Positions 46,215 through 55,413 of a stretch of 64,000 bases of DNA are shown here, piece after piece. Numbering within the stretch: the stretch's first letter is position 1; every line of letters starts with the position of its first letter. Source of the stretch: Rhodobacteraceae bacterium CCMM004 (GTDB lineage: Bacteria; Pseudomonadota; Alphaproteobacteria; Rhodobacterales; Rhodobacteraceae); the NCBI GenBank assembly GCA_004005435.1, contig RZWH01000007.1:1-64000 (forward strand). The letters are read 5' to 3'. The notes under the pieces were generated by a model that saw only the letters and a list, made by a program, of their open reading frames with translations, made no database searches and had not been told where the DNA came from. A program made the position numbers and the translations under genes.

Positions 46215-49200
46215 TCATTCGGCGGGGATCGCCGTGTCCTCGATCCCTAAGGGATGGGGCAGCTTGTCCAACATCTCCTTGGGGCAGATCTGGACGAACT
46301 GGCGAAGCGCGTCGTCCCAGTGTTGAAGGATCTCGGCGGCGCGGCGGCTGCCGGTCTCGTCCAGGTGACGCTCGATCAGGCCCTTGAGCTGGTCGTGCCA
46401 GTGGTCCACCGTCACCGGGCAACTCACCAGCGTCTCTCGGTTCATCAGCACCTCGGCCCGCCTCTCGGGGTCGTAGAGATAGGCCATGCCGCCGGTCATC
46501 CCGGCGCCGAAGTTGGCGCCGATCTCGCCCAGGATCACCGCCACGCCGCCGGTCATGTACTCGCAGCCGTTCGACCCGCAGCCCTCGATCACCGTGTGCG
46601 CGCCGGAGTTACGGACGGCGAACCGTTCGCCCGCCCGTCCGGCGGCAAAGAGATAGCCGGCGGTGGCGCCGTAAAGGACGGTGTTGCCGATGATCGTGTT
46701 GTCGGCCGCGACCAGCGGCGACAGCATCGGCGGGCGCACCACGATGATGCCCCCCGACAACCCCTTGCCCACATAGTCGTTGGCGTCGCCCGACACCTCC
46801 AGCTTGAGCCCCGGCGCCGCGAAAGCGCCCAGCGACTGCCCCGCCGAGCCCTTGAGCTTGACCGTCAGGTGATCGGGTTGCAGCCCGTTGTCGCGCATCC
46901 CGAAGTTGCGGACGATATGGCTGGAGGTGCGGGTGCCGATGGTGCGGTGGGTGTTCCGCACGGCGTATTCCAGCTGCATCTTCTCGCGCTCTTCGAGGAA
47001 CCGCGCGGCGTCCTTCACGATCTGGGCGTCGAGGGTGTCGGGCACCGGGTTGCGCGGTTTGCCGGCGTCGAAGTTCATCCGCTCGGCCCCGTCGATGGTG
47101 ATCAGCAGCGGATTGAGGTCCAGGTCGTCCAGATGCGCCGACCCGCGGCTGACCTGGCTGAGGAGGTCGGCCCGCCCGATAACCTCGTCGATGGAGCGCG
47201 CGCCGATGGACGCGAGGATCTCGCGCACCTCCTGGGCGTAGAAGGTGATGAGGTTCACCACCTTCTCCGCGTTGCCCGTGAACTTCTCCCGGAGCCGCGG
47301 ATCCTGTGTGCAGACGCCCACGGGGCAGGTGTTGGACTGGCACTGCCGCACCATGATGCAGCCCATGGCGATCAGCGCGGCGGTGCCGATGCCGTATTCC
47401 TCGGCCCCCATCATCGCCGCCATGACGATGTCGCGACCCGTCCTGAGGCCGCCGTCGGTCCTCAGCGTCACCCGCTCGCGCAGGTTGTTCATGCTCAGCA
47501 CCTGGTGCGCCTCGGTCAGGCCCATTTCCCACGGCAGGCCCGCGTATTTGATCGACGTCGCCGGCGAGGCGCCGGTGCCGCCGTTGTGGCCCGAGATCAG
47601 GATGACGTCGGCCTTGGCCTTGGCCACGCCCGCGGCGATGGTGCCGACGCCGCTGCTGGCCACCAGCTTGACGCAGACCTTGGCGCGCGGGTTGATCTGC
47701 TTGAGGTCGTAGATCAGCTGCGCCAGGTCCTCGATGGAATAGATGTCGTGGTGCGGCGGCGGGCTGATGAGGGTCACGCCGGGCGTGGAATGGCGCAGCC
47801 GCGCGATCAGCTCGGTCACCTTCATCCCGGGCAGCTGTCCGCCCTCGCCGGGCTTGGCGCCCTGGGCCACCTTGATCTCCAGCTCCTCGCATTGGTTGAG
47901 GTATTCGGCGGTGACGCCGAAGCGGCCGGAGGCCACCTGCTTGATCTTGGCGGACGGGTTATCGCCGTTGGGTTCGGGCACGAAATGCGCCGGATCCTCG
48001 CCGCCCTCGCCCGAGTCGGACTTGGCCCCGATGCGGTTCATGGCGACGTTCAGGGTCTTGTGCGCCTCGGGGCTGAGCGCGCCCAAGGACATCCCCGGCG
48101 TGACGAAGCGTTTGCGGATCGCGGTGATGCTCTCCACCTCGTCCAAAGGCACCGGATTGCCCATGGGCTTGATCGCCAGGAGGTCGCGGAGGTGGATCGG
48201 CGGGGCCGACTGCATCTTCTGCGAATACTGCTGCCACATCTGATAGCTGGCCTTGTTGCAGGCCATTTGCAGCATGTGCATCGACGTCGCTTCCCAGGCG
48301 TGGGTCTCGCCCGAGCGCCGCGCCTTGTAGAAGCCACCTATGGGCAGGACCGTCACCGTGTCGCCCTGCGCGGCGAAACCGCGGGCGTGCACCTCCTCCA
48401 ACTTGCGCTGGATGCCGTTCAGGCCGATGCCCGAGATACGGCTGGCCATGCCGGGAAAATACTCCGCGCACATCGCCCGGCTGAGGCCCACCGCCTCGAA
48501 GTTCAGGCCGCCGCGATAGCTCGACACCACGCTGATGCCCATCTTGGACATGATCTTGAGGAGCCCCGCGTCGATGGCGCGGCGATAGCGCGCCACCGCC
48601 TCGGTCAGGGTGCCGTCGATCAGGCCGCGATCGATGCGGTCGGCGATGCTGTCCTCGGCGAGATACGCGTTCACCGTCGTCGCGCCGCAGCCGATCAGCA
48701 CGGCAAAGTAGTGCGGGTCGATGCACTCGGCCGAGCGCACATTGAGCGAGGTGAAGGTCCTGAGCCCGTTGCGGGTCAGCCAGGAATGCACCGCGCTGGT
48801 GGCCAGGATCATCGGCATCGGCACCCGGTCGGGGCCGGCATGCTGGTCGGTCAGCACGAGGTGCCCCGCGCCCGACCGCACCGCGTCCTCGGCCTCGCTC
48901 CGCAGCCGGTTCAGCGCCGCGCGCAGGGCGCCCTGCCCGCCGCCGCGGGGGAAGGTGCAGTCGATCTCGGCCATCGGCGCGTTGAAGCTCTCGCACATCC
49001 GGTCGAACTGCGCGTTGCCGACGAAGGGGCTGTCGAGCACGATGATCGCCGTCTGGCTGCTGTCCTCGTCGAGCACGTTCTTGAGATTGCCGAACCGGGT
49101 CTTGAGGCTCATCACCCGGTATTCGCGCAGCGAGTCGATGGGCGGGTTGGTGACCTGGGAGAAGTTCTGGCGGAAGAAGTGGCTGAGCGGGCGGTACTTT

Positions 49201-50765
49201 TCGCTCAGCACCGCCGAGGGCGTGTCGTCGCCCATGGACGCCAACGTCTCCTTGCCGTCCTCGGCCATGGGGGCGAGGATCTGCTCCAGCTCCTCGATGG
49301 TATAGCCGGCCGCGACCTGACGGCGGCGCAGCTCGGCGCCCGAGAACAACGGCTTTTCCGTCACCGCGGCGAGGGCGTCGTCCAGCTCCTCGATCTTGCC
49401 GACCCAGTCGCCGAAGGGCTGACTGTCGGCCAGCTTGTTCTTGATGTCGGTGTCGTGGAACAGGGTGCCCTCGGCCATGTCGACCGCCAGGAGCTGTCCG
49501 GGGCCCAGCGCGCCCTTCTCCACCACCGTCGCCTCGTCCACCGGCACCATACCGGCCTCGGACCCGGCGATGACCAGGCCGTCGCCCGTCACAACGTAAC
49601 GCATCGGCCTCAAACCGTTGCGGTCGAGCCCGGCGCAGACCCAGCGCCCGTCGGTCATGGCCAGCGCGGCGGGGCCGTCCCACGGCTCCATCACCGAGTT
49701 GCAGTAGGAGTACATGTCGCGCCAGGCCGCGGGCAGTTCCTCGGCCTGCTTGGACCACGACTCGGGGACCATCATCGTCTTGGCCATGGGCGCGTTCCGT
49801 CCCGCCCTGACCAAGACCTCGAACACCGCGTCGAGCGCGGCCGAGTCGCTCGATCCGCTGGCGACGATGGGCTTGATGTCCTCGGCCATCTCGCCGAACG
49901 CGCCCGAGGCCATGCGGATCTCGTGGCTTTTCATCCAGTTGAGGTTGCCCTTGAGCGTGTTGATCTCGCCGTTATGAGCCAGCATCCGAAACGGCTGGGC
50001 CAGCCACCACTGAGGAAATGTGTTGGTGGAGTAGCGCTGGTGGTAGATCGCAAAGGCGCTCTCGAACCGCACGTCCTGGAGGTCGGGATAGAACTCGGCC
50101 ACGTCCTGAGCCAGCATCATCCCCTTGTAGATGATCGACCGGCAGGACAGCGAACAGATGTAGAGCTGCGGCACCTGCGCGGCCAGCGCCGCCTTTTCGA
50201 TACGGCGGCGGATGACGTAGAGTTCGCGCTCGAACGTCTCTTCGTCCACCCCCTTGGCGTTGGAGATCAGGATCTGCTCGATCTCGGGGCGGGTGGCGTT
50301 GGCCTTGTCCCCCAGGACGGCGGTGTGCACCGGGACGTGCCGCCAGCCATAGATATAGTGACCCATGCGCAGAACTTCGGTTTCGACGATGGTGCGGCAG
50401 GTCTCCTGCGCGCCGAAGTCGATGCGCGGCAGGAACACCTGGCCGACGGCCAGCGTCTCGCCCTCCCGCGGCTCGTGGCCGGTGCGCTGAATCTGGTCGA
50501 TGAAGAACGGGATCGGGATCTGCACATGGATGCCGGCGCCGTCCCCGGTGCGGCCGTCGGCGTCCACCGCGCCGCGGTGCCACACTGCCCTGAGCGCGTC
50601 GATGCCGTTCTGCACCACCTTGCGCGAGCGAGTGCCGTCGATGCTGACCACCAGACCGACGCCGCAGTTGGCCCGCTCGTCGGTGGGATCGTAGAGCCCG
50701 TGTTCGGCCATCGCGGTGCGCTTGGCCTCTTCGCGGGCGGCCCAGGCGGCGTCGTAGGTGGTCAT
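46215..50765 (-). CDS. gltB: Glutamate synthase (NADPH) large subunit
   Basis: A 1516-residue enzyme. A 33-residue propeptide precedes Cys34 (RANCGVGLV), the amidotransferase nucleophile. The FMN and 3Fe-4S synthase domain includes CIMVRQCQSNTCPVGVCTQD, and the C-terminal beta-helix domain includes GSNGCEYMTGG. It transfers the glutamine amide to 2-oxoglutarate, with electrons from GltD. The start at 50765 has GGAG eight bases before it and gives the right propeptide; ATG 50780 is also in frame. gltD lies upstream on the same strand, separated by two GFA genes. Confidence 0.96.
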   Translation of the reverse strand: MTTYDAAWAAREEAKRTAMAEHGLYDPTDERANCGVGLVVSIDGTRSRKVVQNGIDALRAVWHRGAVDADGRTGDGAGIHVQIPIPFFIDQIQRTGHEPREGETLAVGQVFLPRIDFGAQETCRTIVETEVLRMGHYIYGWRHVPVHTAVLGDKANATRPEIEQILISNAKGVDEETFERELYVIRRRIEKAALAAQVPQLYICSLSCRSIIYKGMMLAQDVAEFYPDLQDVRFESAFAIYHQRYSTNTFPQWWLAQPFRMLAHNGEINTLKGNLNWMKSHEIRMASGAFGEMAEDIKPIVASGSSDSAALDAVFEVLVRAGRNAPMAKTMMVPESWSKQAEELPAAWRDMYSYCNSVMEPWDGPAALAMTDGRWVCAGLDRNGLRPMRYVVTGDGLVIAGSEAGMVPVDEATVVEKGALGPGQLLAVDMAEGTLFHDTDIKNKLADSQPFGDWVGKIEELDDALAAVTEKPLFSGAELRRRQVAAGYTIEELEQILAPMAEDGKETLASMGDDTPSAVLSEKYRPLSHFFRQNFSQVTNPPIDSLREYRVMSLKTRFGNLKNVLDEDSSQTAIIVLDSPFVGNAQFDRMCESFNAPMAEIDCTFPRGGGQGALRAALNRLRSEAEDAVRSGAGHLVLTDQHAGPDRVPMPMILATSAVHSWLTRNGLRTFTSLNVRSAECIDPHYFAVLIGCGATTVNAYLAEDSIADRIDRGLIDGTLTEAVARYRRAIDAGLLKIMSKMGISVVSSYRGGLNFEAVGLSRAMCAEYFPGMASRISGIGLNGIQRKLEEVHARGFAAQGDTVTVLPIGGFYKARRSGETHAWEATSMHMLQMACNKASYQMWQQYSQKMQSAPPIHLRDLLAIKPMGNPVPLDEVESITAIRKRFVTPGMSLGALSPEAHKTLNVAMNRIGAKSDSGEGGEDPAHFVPEPNGDNPSAKIKQVASGRFGVTAEYLNQCEELEIKVAQGAKPGEGGQLPGMKVTELIARLRHSTPGVTLISPPPHHDIYSIEDLAQLIYDLKQINPRAKVCVKLVASSGVGTIAAGVAKAKADVILISGHNGGTGASPATSIKYAGLPWEMGLTEAHQVLSMNNLRERVTLRTDGGLRTGRDIVMAAMMGAEEYGIGTAALIAMGCIMVRQCQSNTCPVGVCTQDPRLREKFTGNAEKVVNLITFYAQEVREILASIGARSIDEVIGRADLLSQVSRGSAHLDDLDLNPLLITIDGAERMNFDAGKPRNPVPDTLDAQIVKDAARFLEEREKMQLEYAVRNTHRTIGTRTSSHIVRNFGMRDNGLQPDHLTVKLKGSAGQSLGAFAAPGLKLEVSGDANDYVGKGLSGGIIVVRPPMLSPLVAADNTIIGNTVLYGATAGYLFAAGRAGERFAVRNSGAHTVIEGCGSNGCEYMTGGVAVILGEIGANFGAGMTGGMAYLYDPERRAEVLMNRETLVSCPVTVDHWHDQLKGLIERHLDETGSRRAAEILQHWDDALRQFVQICPKEMLDKLPHPLGIEDTAIPAE

Positions 50766-50786
50766 CGGCGTCGTCTCCATCGGGGG

Positions 50787-50832
50787 CCAAGGATTTTGGA
50801 AAATCCTTGGCAAGGGTCTTCGAAGACCCTTG
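50787..50832. repeat. Two adjacent palindromes before gltB (palindrome stack C)
   Basis: Symmetry 50787-50810 has 11-bp arms (CCAAGGATTTT) about a GG centre. 50811-50832 is a perfect 22-bp palindrome with centre TTCGAA. Arms beginning CAAGG and the TTCGAA centre link it to stack B at 21407. It lies between the second GFA gene and gltB, within the likely operon. Confidence 0.85.
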
Positions 50833-50883
50833 CCACCGCGGGCGGCAAGGGCGTGGGGCCGTGTCAGGCGGTGGCGCGGGCGG

Positions 50884-51309
50884 TCATCGGGCATCCTCTA
50901 CGAAGGGATGGTCGCGTTCGTAGTCGGCGCGGCTGATCCGCGGATGGTCTCCGGCCAGGCGATAGCCGTCCGGGCACCGGTCGGCGTAGACCTCGCGCAC
51001 CAGGCGTGCGCCGACGGCGTTGTCGAAGAGGCCGGGGCAGAGCTCGATCGTGCCCACGTCCGGCCCTTCGACGTTGCGCAGCCACAGGGCCGAGCCGCAA
51101 ACCTCGCACCAGGCGCGTTCGGAGAAGCTGGACGAACGGTAGGACTTCACAGACCCGGCGATCTGAACGGCGTCCACCGGCATCGCCAGGCCCATCTGCA
51201 CGGACCCCGACCAGCGGCGGCACATGTCGCAGTGACAGGCCGAGAGCTCGGCGGGCGCGTGGGTCAGGCGGACCGTCACCGCCCCGCAGAGGCAGCGTCC
51301 GTCGATCAC
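50884..51309 (-). CDS. GFA-family (CENP-V/GFA) zinc protein, second copy
   Basis: A 141-residue protein with the GFA zinc-binding cysteine sets: GRCLCGAVTV (about residues 4-13), CHCDMCRRWSG and CEVCGSALWL. The fold is shared with glutathione-dependent formaldehyde-activating enzyme, but most family members are uncharacterised. The GTG at 51309 overlaps the stop of the first GFA gene (GTGA). It shares the cysteine pattern but little else with its neighbour, so any duplication is old. Confidence 0.85.
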   Translation of the reverse strand: MIDGRCLCGAVTVRLTHAPAELSACHCDMCRRWSGSVQMGLAMPVDAVQIAGSVKSYRSSSFSERAWCEVCGSALWLRNVEGPDVGTIELCPGLFDNAVGARLVREVYADRCPDGYRLAGDHPRISRADYERDHPFVEDAR

Positions 51310-51755
51310 GTCTCGCCCTCCGGCGGCGGGGCTTTCACCATCTCCAGCACCTCGGCCTCGGTCATCCGCGGGCGCTCGCCGGCAAAGGCATGGCCCTCCG
51401 GCTTGCTGTCGATATAGCATTCGTAGGTCAGGGCCAGACCAGCGAGGCTGTCGAGCGATCCGGCCGAGAGGCTCAGCAGCCCCTGCATCGGTCCCGGCGC
51501 GGTCAGCCGCCAGAACAGCGACGACCCACAGCGAGAACAGAACCCCCGCTCGGCCCATTCGGACGAGGTATAGGTCGCCAGCGTCTCGTCGGCGTCCCAG
51601 GTCAGGCCGCCGGGCGGCACGTCGATGCCAAGTTCGATCCCGCCTGAGAACTTCCGGCACATGCCGCAGTGGCAGGCGCCATAGCCCTCGGGCGCCGTCG
51701 CCAGGGTGTAGCGGACCGCCCCGCAGAGACAGCCGCCGGTGGTCGCGATCGTCAT
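51306..51755 (-). CDS. GFA-family (CENP-V/GFA) zinc protein, first copy
   Basis: A 149-residue protein with GGCLCGAVRY (about 8-17), CHCGMCRKFSG and CSRCGSSLFW as zinc ligands. The ATG at 51755 follows GGGGGGA. An alternative GTG at 51773 overlaps the gltD stop. It is coupled to gltD before it and to the second GFA gene after it, so all are likely read together. Its role in nitrogen metabolism is not known. Confidence 0.85.
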   Translation of the reverse strand: MTIATTGGCLCGAVRYTLATAPEGYGACHCGMCRKFSGGIELGIDVPPGGLTWDADETLATYTSSEWAERGFCSRCGSSLFWRLTAPGPMQGLLSLSAGSLDSLAGLALTYECYIDSKPEGHAFAGERPRMTEAEVLEMVKAPPPEGET

Positions 51756-51769
51756 GGCCGTTCCCCCCG

Positions 51770-53257
51770 TCACTCGGCCGCGATGGCGCCGCGGCCCGCA
51801 AACCGCGCCAGCATCGCCTCGGCCGCCTCGCGCCCGTCGCGGATGGCCCAGACGACGAGGCTGGCGCCGCGCTGGATGTCGCCGCAGGCATACACCCCGG
51901 GCAGCGACGTCTCGTGGGTGCGGAAGTCGGCCTTGACCGTGCCCCAGCGCGTTACCTCCAGCCCCTCGACGCCCCAGAGACGCACCAGCTCTTCCGGCTC
52001 GAACCCCAGCGCCTTGATCACCAGCTCGGCGTCCTCGGTGTAGTCGGACCCCTCGATCAACTGCGGCACCTGCCGCCCGGTCGCGTCCGGCGCGCCCAGG
52101 CGCATCTTCTGCACCGTCACCCCGGCAACGCGGCCCTCGTCGGTGCCCTCCACCGCCACACCGGCCACGGCACCCTTCTGCCGCCCCCCGGCGGTGAAGC
52201 CCGCGGGCGCGCTGAGCCAGACGAACTCGACCCCCTCTTCCTCGGCATTGGCGACCTCGCGCTGGCTGCCGGGCATGTTGGCGCGGTCGCGGCGGTAGAG
52301 GCATTTCACACTTGTTGCGCCCTGCCGGACGGCGGTGCGGACGCAGTCCATCGCGGTGTCCCCGCCGCCGATCACCACCACGCGCTTGCCCTCGGCGTTC
52401 AGCGTGCCGTCGTCGAACTCGGGCACGTCGTCGCCGAAGCTCTTGCGGTTCGACGCGGTCAGGTAGTCGATGGCGCGGACGATGCCCTGGGCCTCGGATC
52501 CGGGCGCCTCCAGCTCGCGGCTGCGGTAGACGCCGGTGGCGATCAGAACCGCGTCGTGGACGCCGCGCAGGTCGTCCCACGAGATGTCCGTGCCCACCTC
52601 GCAGTTCAGGCGGAAGGTCACGCCGCCGTCCTCCAACTGCGCGACGCGCTGCATCACCACGTCTTTCTCCAGCTTAAAGCCGGGGATGCCGTAGGTCATC
52701 AGCCCGCCGGCGCGGTCGTGGCGGTCGTAGACTGTCACCTGCACCCCGGCACGGCGCAGCAGATCGGCGGCGGCCAGCCCCCCCGGACCGGCACCGACGA
52801 TGCCCACGCTTTCGTCCCGCTCGGCGGCGGGCCGAATCGGCTGGACCCATCCCTGCTCCCACGCCGTGTCGGTGATGTATTTCTCTACAGCGCCGATGGT
52901 GACGGTGCCGTGGCCCGCCTGTTCGATGACGCAGTTGCCCTCGCAGAGCCGATCTTGCGGGCAGATCCGGCCGCAGATCTCGGGGAAGGTGTTCGTGGCC
53001 TGGCTCAGTTCGTAAGCCTCGCGCAGACGCCCCTCGGCGGTGAGCATCAGCCAATCGGGGATGTTGTTGTGCAGCGGACAGTGGCTCTGACAATAGGGCA
53101 CGCCGCATTGCGAGCAGCGGCCCGCCTGCTCTTCGGCCTTGTCGCGCACGAACTCGCCATAGATCTCGCCGAAATCGTCGGTCCGCAGACGCGGCGGACG
53201 CTTCTCCGGCATATCCCGCGACACGGTCACGAACTTGAGCATCCGCTCTTCTGCCAT
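51770..53257 (-). CDS. gltD: Glutamate synthase (NADPH) small subunit
   Basis: A 495-residue flavoprotein. The N-terminal iron-sulfur segment has CSQCGVPYCQSHCPLHNNIPDW read as CSQCGVPYCQSHC plus the following helix, and CGRICPQDRLCEGNC. FAD fold VGIVGAGPGGLAAADLL lies near residue 146, and the NADPH fold KRVVVIGGGDTAMDCVRTAV near 283. It feeds electrons to GltB. It is the first gene of the minus-strand glt group. Confidence 0.95.
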   Translation of the reverse strand: MAEERMLKFVTVSRDMPEKRPPRLRTDDFGEIYGEFVRDKAEEQAGRCSQCGVPYCQSHCPLHNNIPDWLMLTAEGRLREAYELSQATNTFPEICGRICPQDRLCEGNCVIEQAGHGTVTIGAVEKYITDTAWEQGWVQPIRPAAERDESVGIVGAGPGGLAAADLLRRAGVQVTVYDRHDRAGGLMTYGIPGFKLEKDVVMQRVAQLEDGGVTFRLNCEVGTDISWDDLRGVHDAVLIATGVYRSRELEAPGSEAQGIVRAIDYLTASNRKSFGDDVPEFDDGTLNAEGKRVVVIGGGDTAMDCVRTAVRQGATSVKCLYRRDRANMPGSQREVANAEEEGVEFVWLSAPAGFTAGGRQKGAVAGVAVEGTDEGRVAGVTVQKMRLGAPDATGRQVPQLIEGSDYTEDAELVIKALGFEPEELVRLWGVEGLEVTRWGTVKADFRTHETSLPGVYACGDIQRGASLVVWAIRDGREAAEAMLARFAGRGAIAAE

Positions 53258-53305
53258 TGGCGCCTCCCTGTCTAGCGAAGTGCCTCATATCAGCTTTCCA
53301 TCGGA

Positions 53306-53333
53306 ATAAAAGTCAGAAGCGCTGACCTTTTAT
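53306..53333. promoter_or_regulatory. AT-rich inverted repeat upstream of gltD
   Basis: ATAAAAGTCAG and CTGACCTTTTAT are inverted copies (one extra base) around a 5-bp centre, 49-76 bp before the gltD start. The whole 208-bp gltD-uppP gap is AT-rich for this genome, as expected for a promoter. The arms suit a dimeric regulator; which one is unknown. Confidence 0.55.
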
Positions 53334-53465
53334 CGCCTTCCTTTTATTCAAGCGCCGCGAAGTTCGCTCACCACACCCGAAATTAGGTCCACAGCGGACT
53401 TATTATAGCCGTTCCATTGTGATGTCGGCCTGTTAGAACTCCGCCGACTCCATGGGGCGGACGGC

Positions 53466-54269
53466 ATGACCCTCTTCCATCTGTTTCTGGTGGCCGTGAT
53501 ACAGGGGCTGACCGAGTTCCTGCCGGTCTCATCCTCGGGGCACTTGATTCTGCTGCCGGGCCTGACCGGCATGGCCGACCAGGGACAGGTCATCGACGTC
53601 GCCGTGCATGTCGGGTCGCTGGGCGCCGTGGTGCTCTATTTCTGGCGCGACGTGCGGGGGGCGCTGGGGGGCGTGCCGTCGCTTCTGCGCGGGCGCGTGG
53701 ACAGCCAGGGCGCGTGGCTGGCCCTGTGCCTGGGCATCGCCACGGTGCCGGTGATCGTGGCCGGTCTGGCGCTCAAGCTCACCGGCCTCGACGACGCCCT
53801 CCGCTCGACCGCCGTGATCGGCTGGACGATGGTGATCTTCGGCCTCGTGCTCTACTGGACCGACCGGACCGGCGCCGAAACGCGGACCGCCGAGCGCTGG
53901 ACGCTCCGCGACGCGGCGGTGATGGGATTGTGGCAGGCGCTGGCTCTGATCCCGGGCACGTCCCGGTCGGGCATCACCATTTCGGCGGCGCGGTGGCTGG
54001 GCTATGCGCGCGAGGATGCGGCGCGGCTGGCGATGCTGATGTCGATCCCCACCATCCTGGCCTCGGGCGCCGTCCTGGGGGTCGAGGTCGCGGCCGACGC
54101 AGACTGGGCGGCCCTGCGCGACGGCGCCATCGCCGCCGCATTCGCCTTTGTCGCAGCACTCCTGGCGTTGACGCTGATGATGCGCCTCCTGCGCAGCGTC
54201 AGCTTCACCCCATACGTGATCTATCGCTGCGTGCTGGGGGCGATCCTGCTCTGGATCGCCTACACCTGA
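53466..54269 (+). CDS. uppP: Undecaprenyl-diphosphatase
   Basis: A 267-residue polytopic protein. The active-site segments are GLTEFLPVSSSGHLIL (residues 14-29) and IPGTSRSGITISAARWLG (near 160-180). It recycles undecaprenyl diphosphate to the monophosphate carrier for cell-wall synthesis. It diverges from gltD and converges with the next gene; a 6-bp inverted repeat covers both stop codons. Confidence 0.95.
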   Translation: MTLFHLFLVAVIQGLTEFLPVSSSGHLILLPGLTGMADQGQVIDVAVHVGSLGAVVLYFWRDVRGALGGVPSLLRGRVDSQGAWLALCLGIATVPVIVAGLALKLTGLDDALRSTAVIGWTMVIFGLVLYWTDRTGAETRTAERWTLRDAAVMGLWQALALIPGTSRSGITISAARWLGYAREDAARLAMLMSIPTILASGAVLGVEVAADADWAALRDGAIAAAFAFVAALLALTLMMRLLRSVSFTPYVIYRCVLGAILLWIAYT

Positions 54270-54272
54270 ACG

Positions 54273-55256
54273 TCAGGTCTTGCGCAGCTTGCGCGCGCTC
54301 TCGGTGATCTCGGTGAACTGACCCGCGGGGCGAAAGCGCCAGAGGTATTCGGGCAGCACCGCTTCCATCGCGGTGGGCGTGATCCCCAACGCGTCGAATC
54401 CGCGGGCCCCCTCGGACACGACGTTGTCGCGCCGCAGATTGGCCACCTGATCCCTGGTCAGGGGCGCCGCGATCAGCCCACCGCTGATCCATGCGAGCGT
54501 TTCGAACACCCGCGCCATGATCCGCGCGAGCCAGAACGGCTGATTCACCACCAGGCGCCGGCGCCGGACGGTGTGCAGCATCATCTGCATCAGCTCGCGG
54601 AACGTGTCGACGTCCGGTCCGCCCAGTTCGTAGACCCCCGGCGCCGCCCCCCCGGTCAGCGCCTTTTCCGCCGCATGGGCCACGTCGTCCACATAGACCG
54701 GCTGGAACCGCGTGTCGGCACCGACCACCGGCACCACCGGCGACAGCCTGGCCATGGCGGCGAAGCGGTTGAAGAACTCGTCCTCTTGGCCGAACACGAT
54801 GGAGGGGCGCAGGATCACCGCCTCGGGCATGTGGTCCAGCACCGCCGCCTCGCCCGCGGCCTTGGTCCGGGCATAGGCGCTCTCGGCGTCGGCGTCCGCG
54901 CCGATGGCGGAGATGTGGACCATCCGGCGCGCGCCTTGCTCCGCCGCGATGCGCGCGATCCGCCCCGGCGCCTCTGCCTGGACCGCGTCGAAGGTCTGAC
55001 GCCCGCTCTCGGCCAGGATACCGACGCAGTTCACGACTGCGTCCGCCCCGCCCATGACCAGGCGCACGCTGTCGTCGTCGCGGACGTTGCAGAACACCGG
55101 CTCGACCTGGCCCACCACGCCGTAGGGGCGGACGAAATGCGCGTCGTTGGGCCGGCGGCAGGCCACCCGCACGCGCCAGCCCTGCGCCGCCATGCGCCGC
55201 GCGATGTTGCGACCGACGAACCCCGACCCTCCGTAGATGGTGACGAGCTGGGACAT
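54273..55256 (-). CDS. NDUFA9-like NAD(P)-binding protein
   Basis: A 327-residue atypical short-chain dehydrogenase. The nucleotide-binding start is LVTIYGGSGFVGRNIARRMA (residues 4-23), followed by VNCVGILAESG, HISAIGADADAESAYARTKAAGE and FQPVYVDDVAHAAEKAL. It is the bacterial counterpart of the complex I accessory subunit NDUFA9, conserved in alphaproteobacteria. It probably stabilises or assembles complex I or binds a quinone-pathway partner; complex I genes are not adjacent. Confidence 0.88.
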   Translation of the reverse strand: MSQLVTIYGGSGFVGRNIARRMAAQGWRVRVACRRPNDAHFVRPYGVVGQVEPVFCNVRDDDSVRLVMGGADAVVNCVGILAESGRQTFDAVQAEAPGRIARIAAEQGARRMVHISAIGADADAESAYARTKAAGEAAVLDHMPEAVILRPSIVFGQEDEFFNRFAAMARLSPVVPVVGADTRFQPVYVDDVAHAAEKALTGGAAPGVYELGGPDVDTFRELMQMMLHTVRRRRLVVNQPFWLARIMARVFETLAWISGGLIAAPLTRDQVANLRRDNVVSEGARGFDALGITPTAMEAVLPEYLWRFRPAGQFTEITESARKLRKT

Positions 55257-55413
55257 GGGCGCACCCTTTCTGACAGGCAGGATCGAGGTCGAGTCCTAGC
55301 CCCCGGCGCCGGGGGGAACAAGCGTCAAAGCGGCCGCGCGGATTGATCCAGATCATGGCGGCGCCCCCCGCAGCGGGTCAAGCACACCCGATCTACAGAA
55401 CAGGAGCCCGCCC

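Noticed and set aside
46254-50936. A very long open frame on the plus strand opposite gltB
   Set aside because: It mirrors gltB almost base for base. High GC leaves antisense frames open. The protein has no domain pattern and no sensible start.
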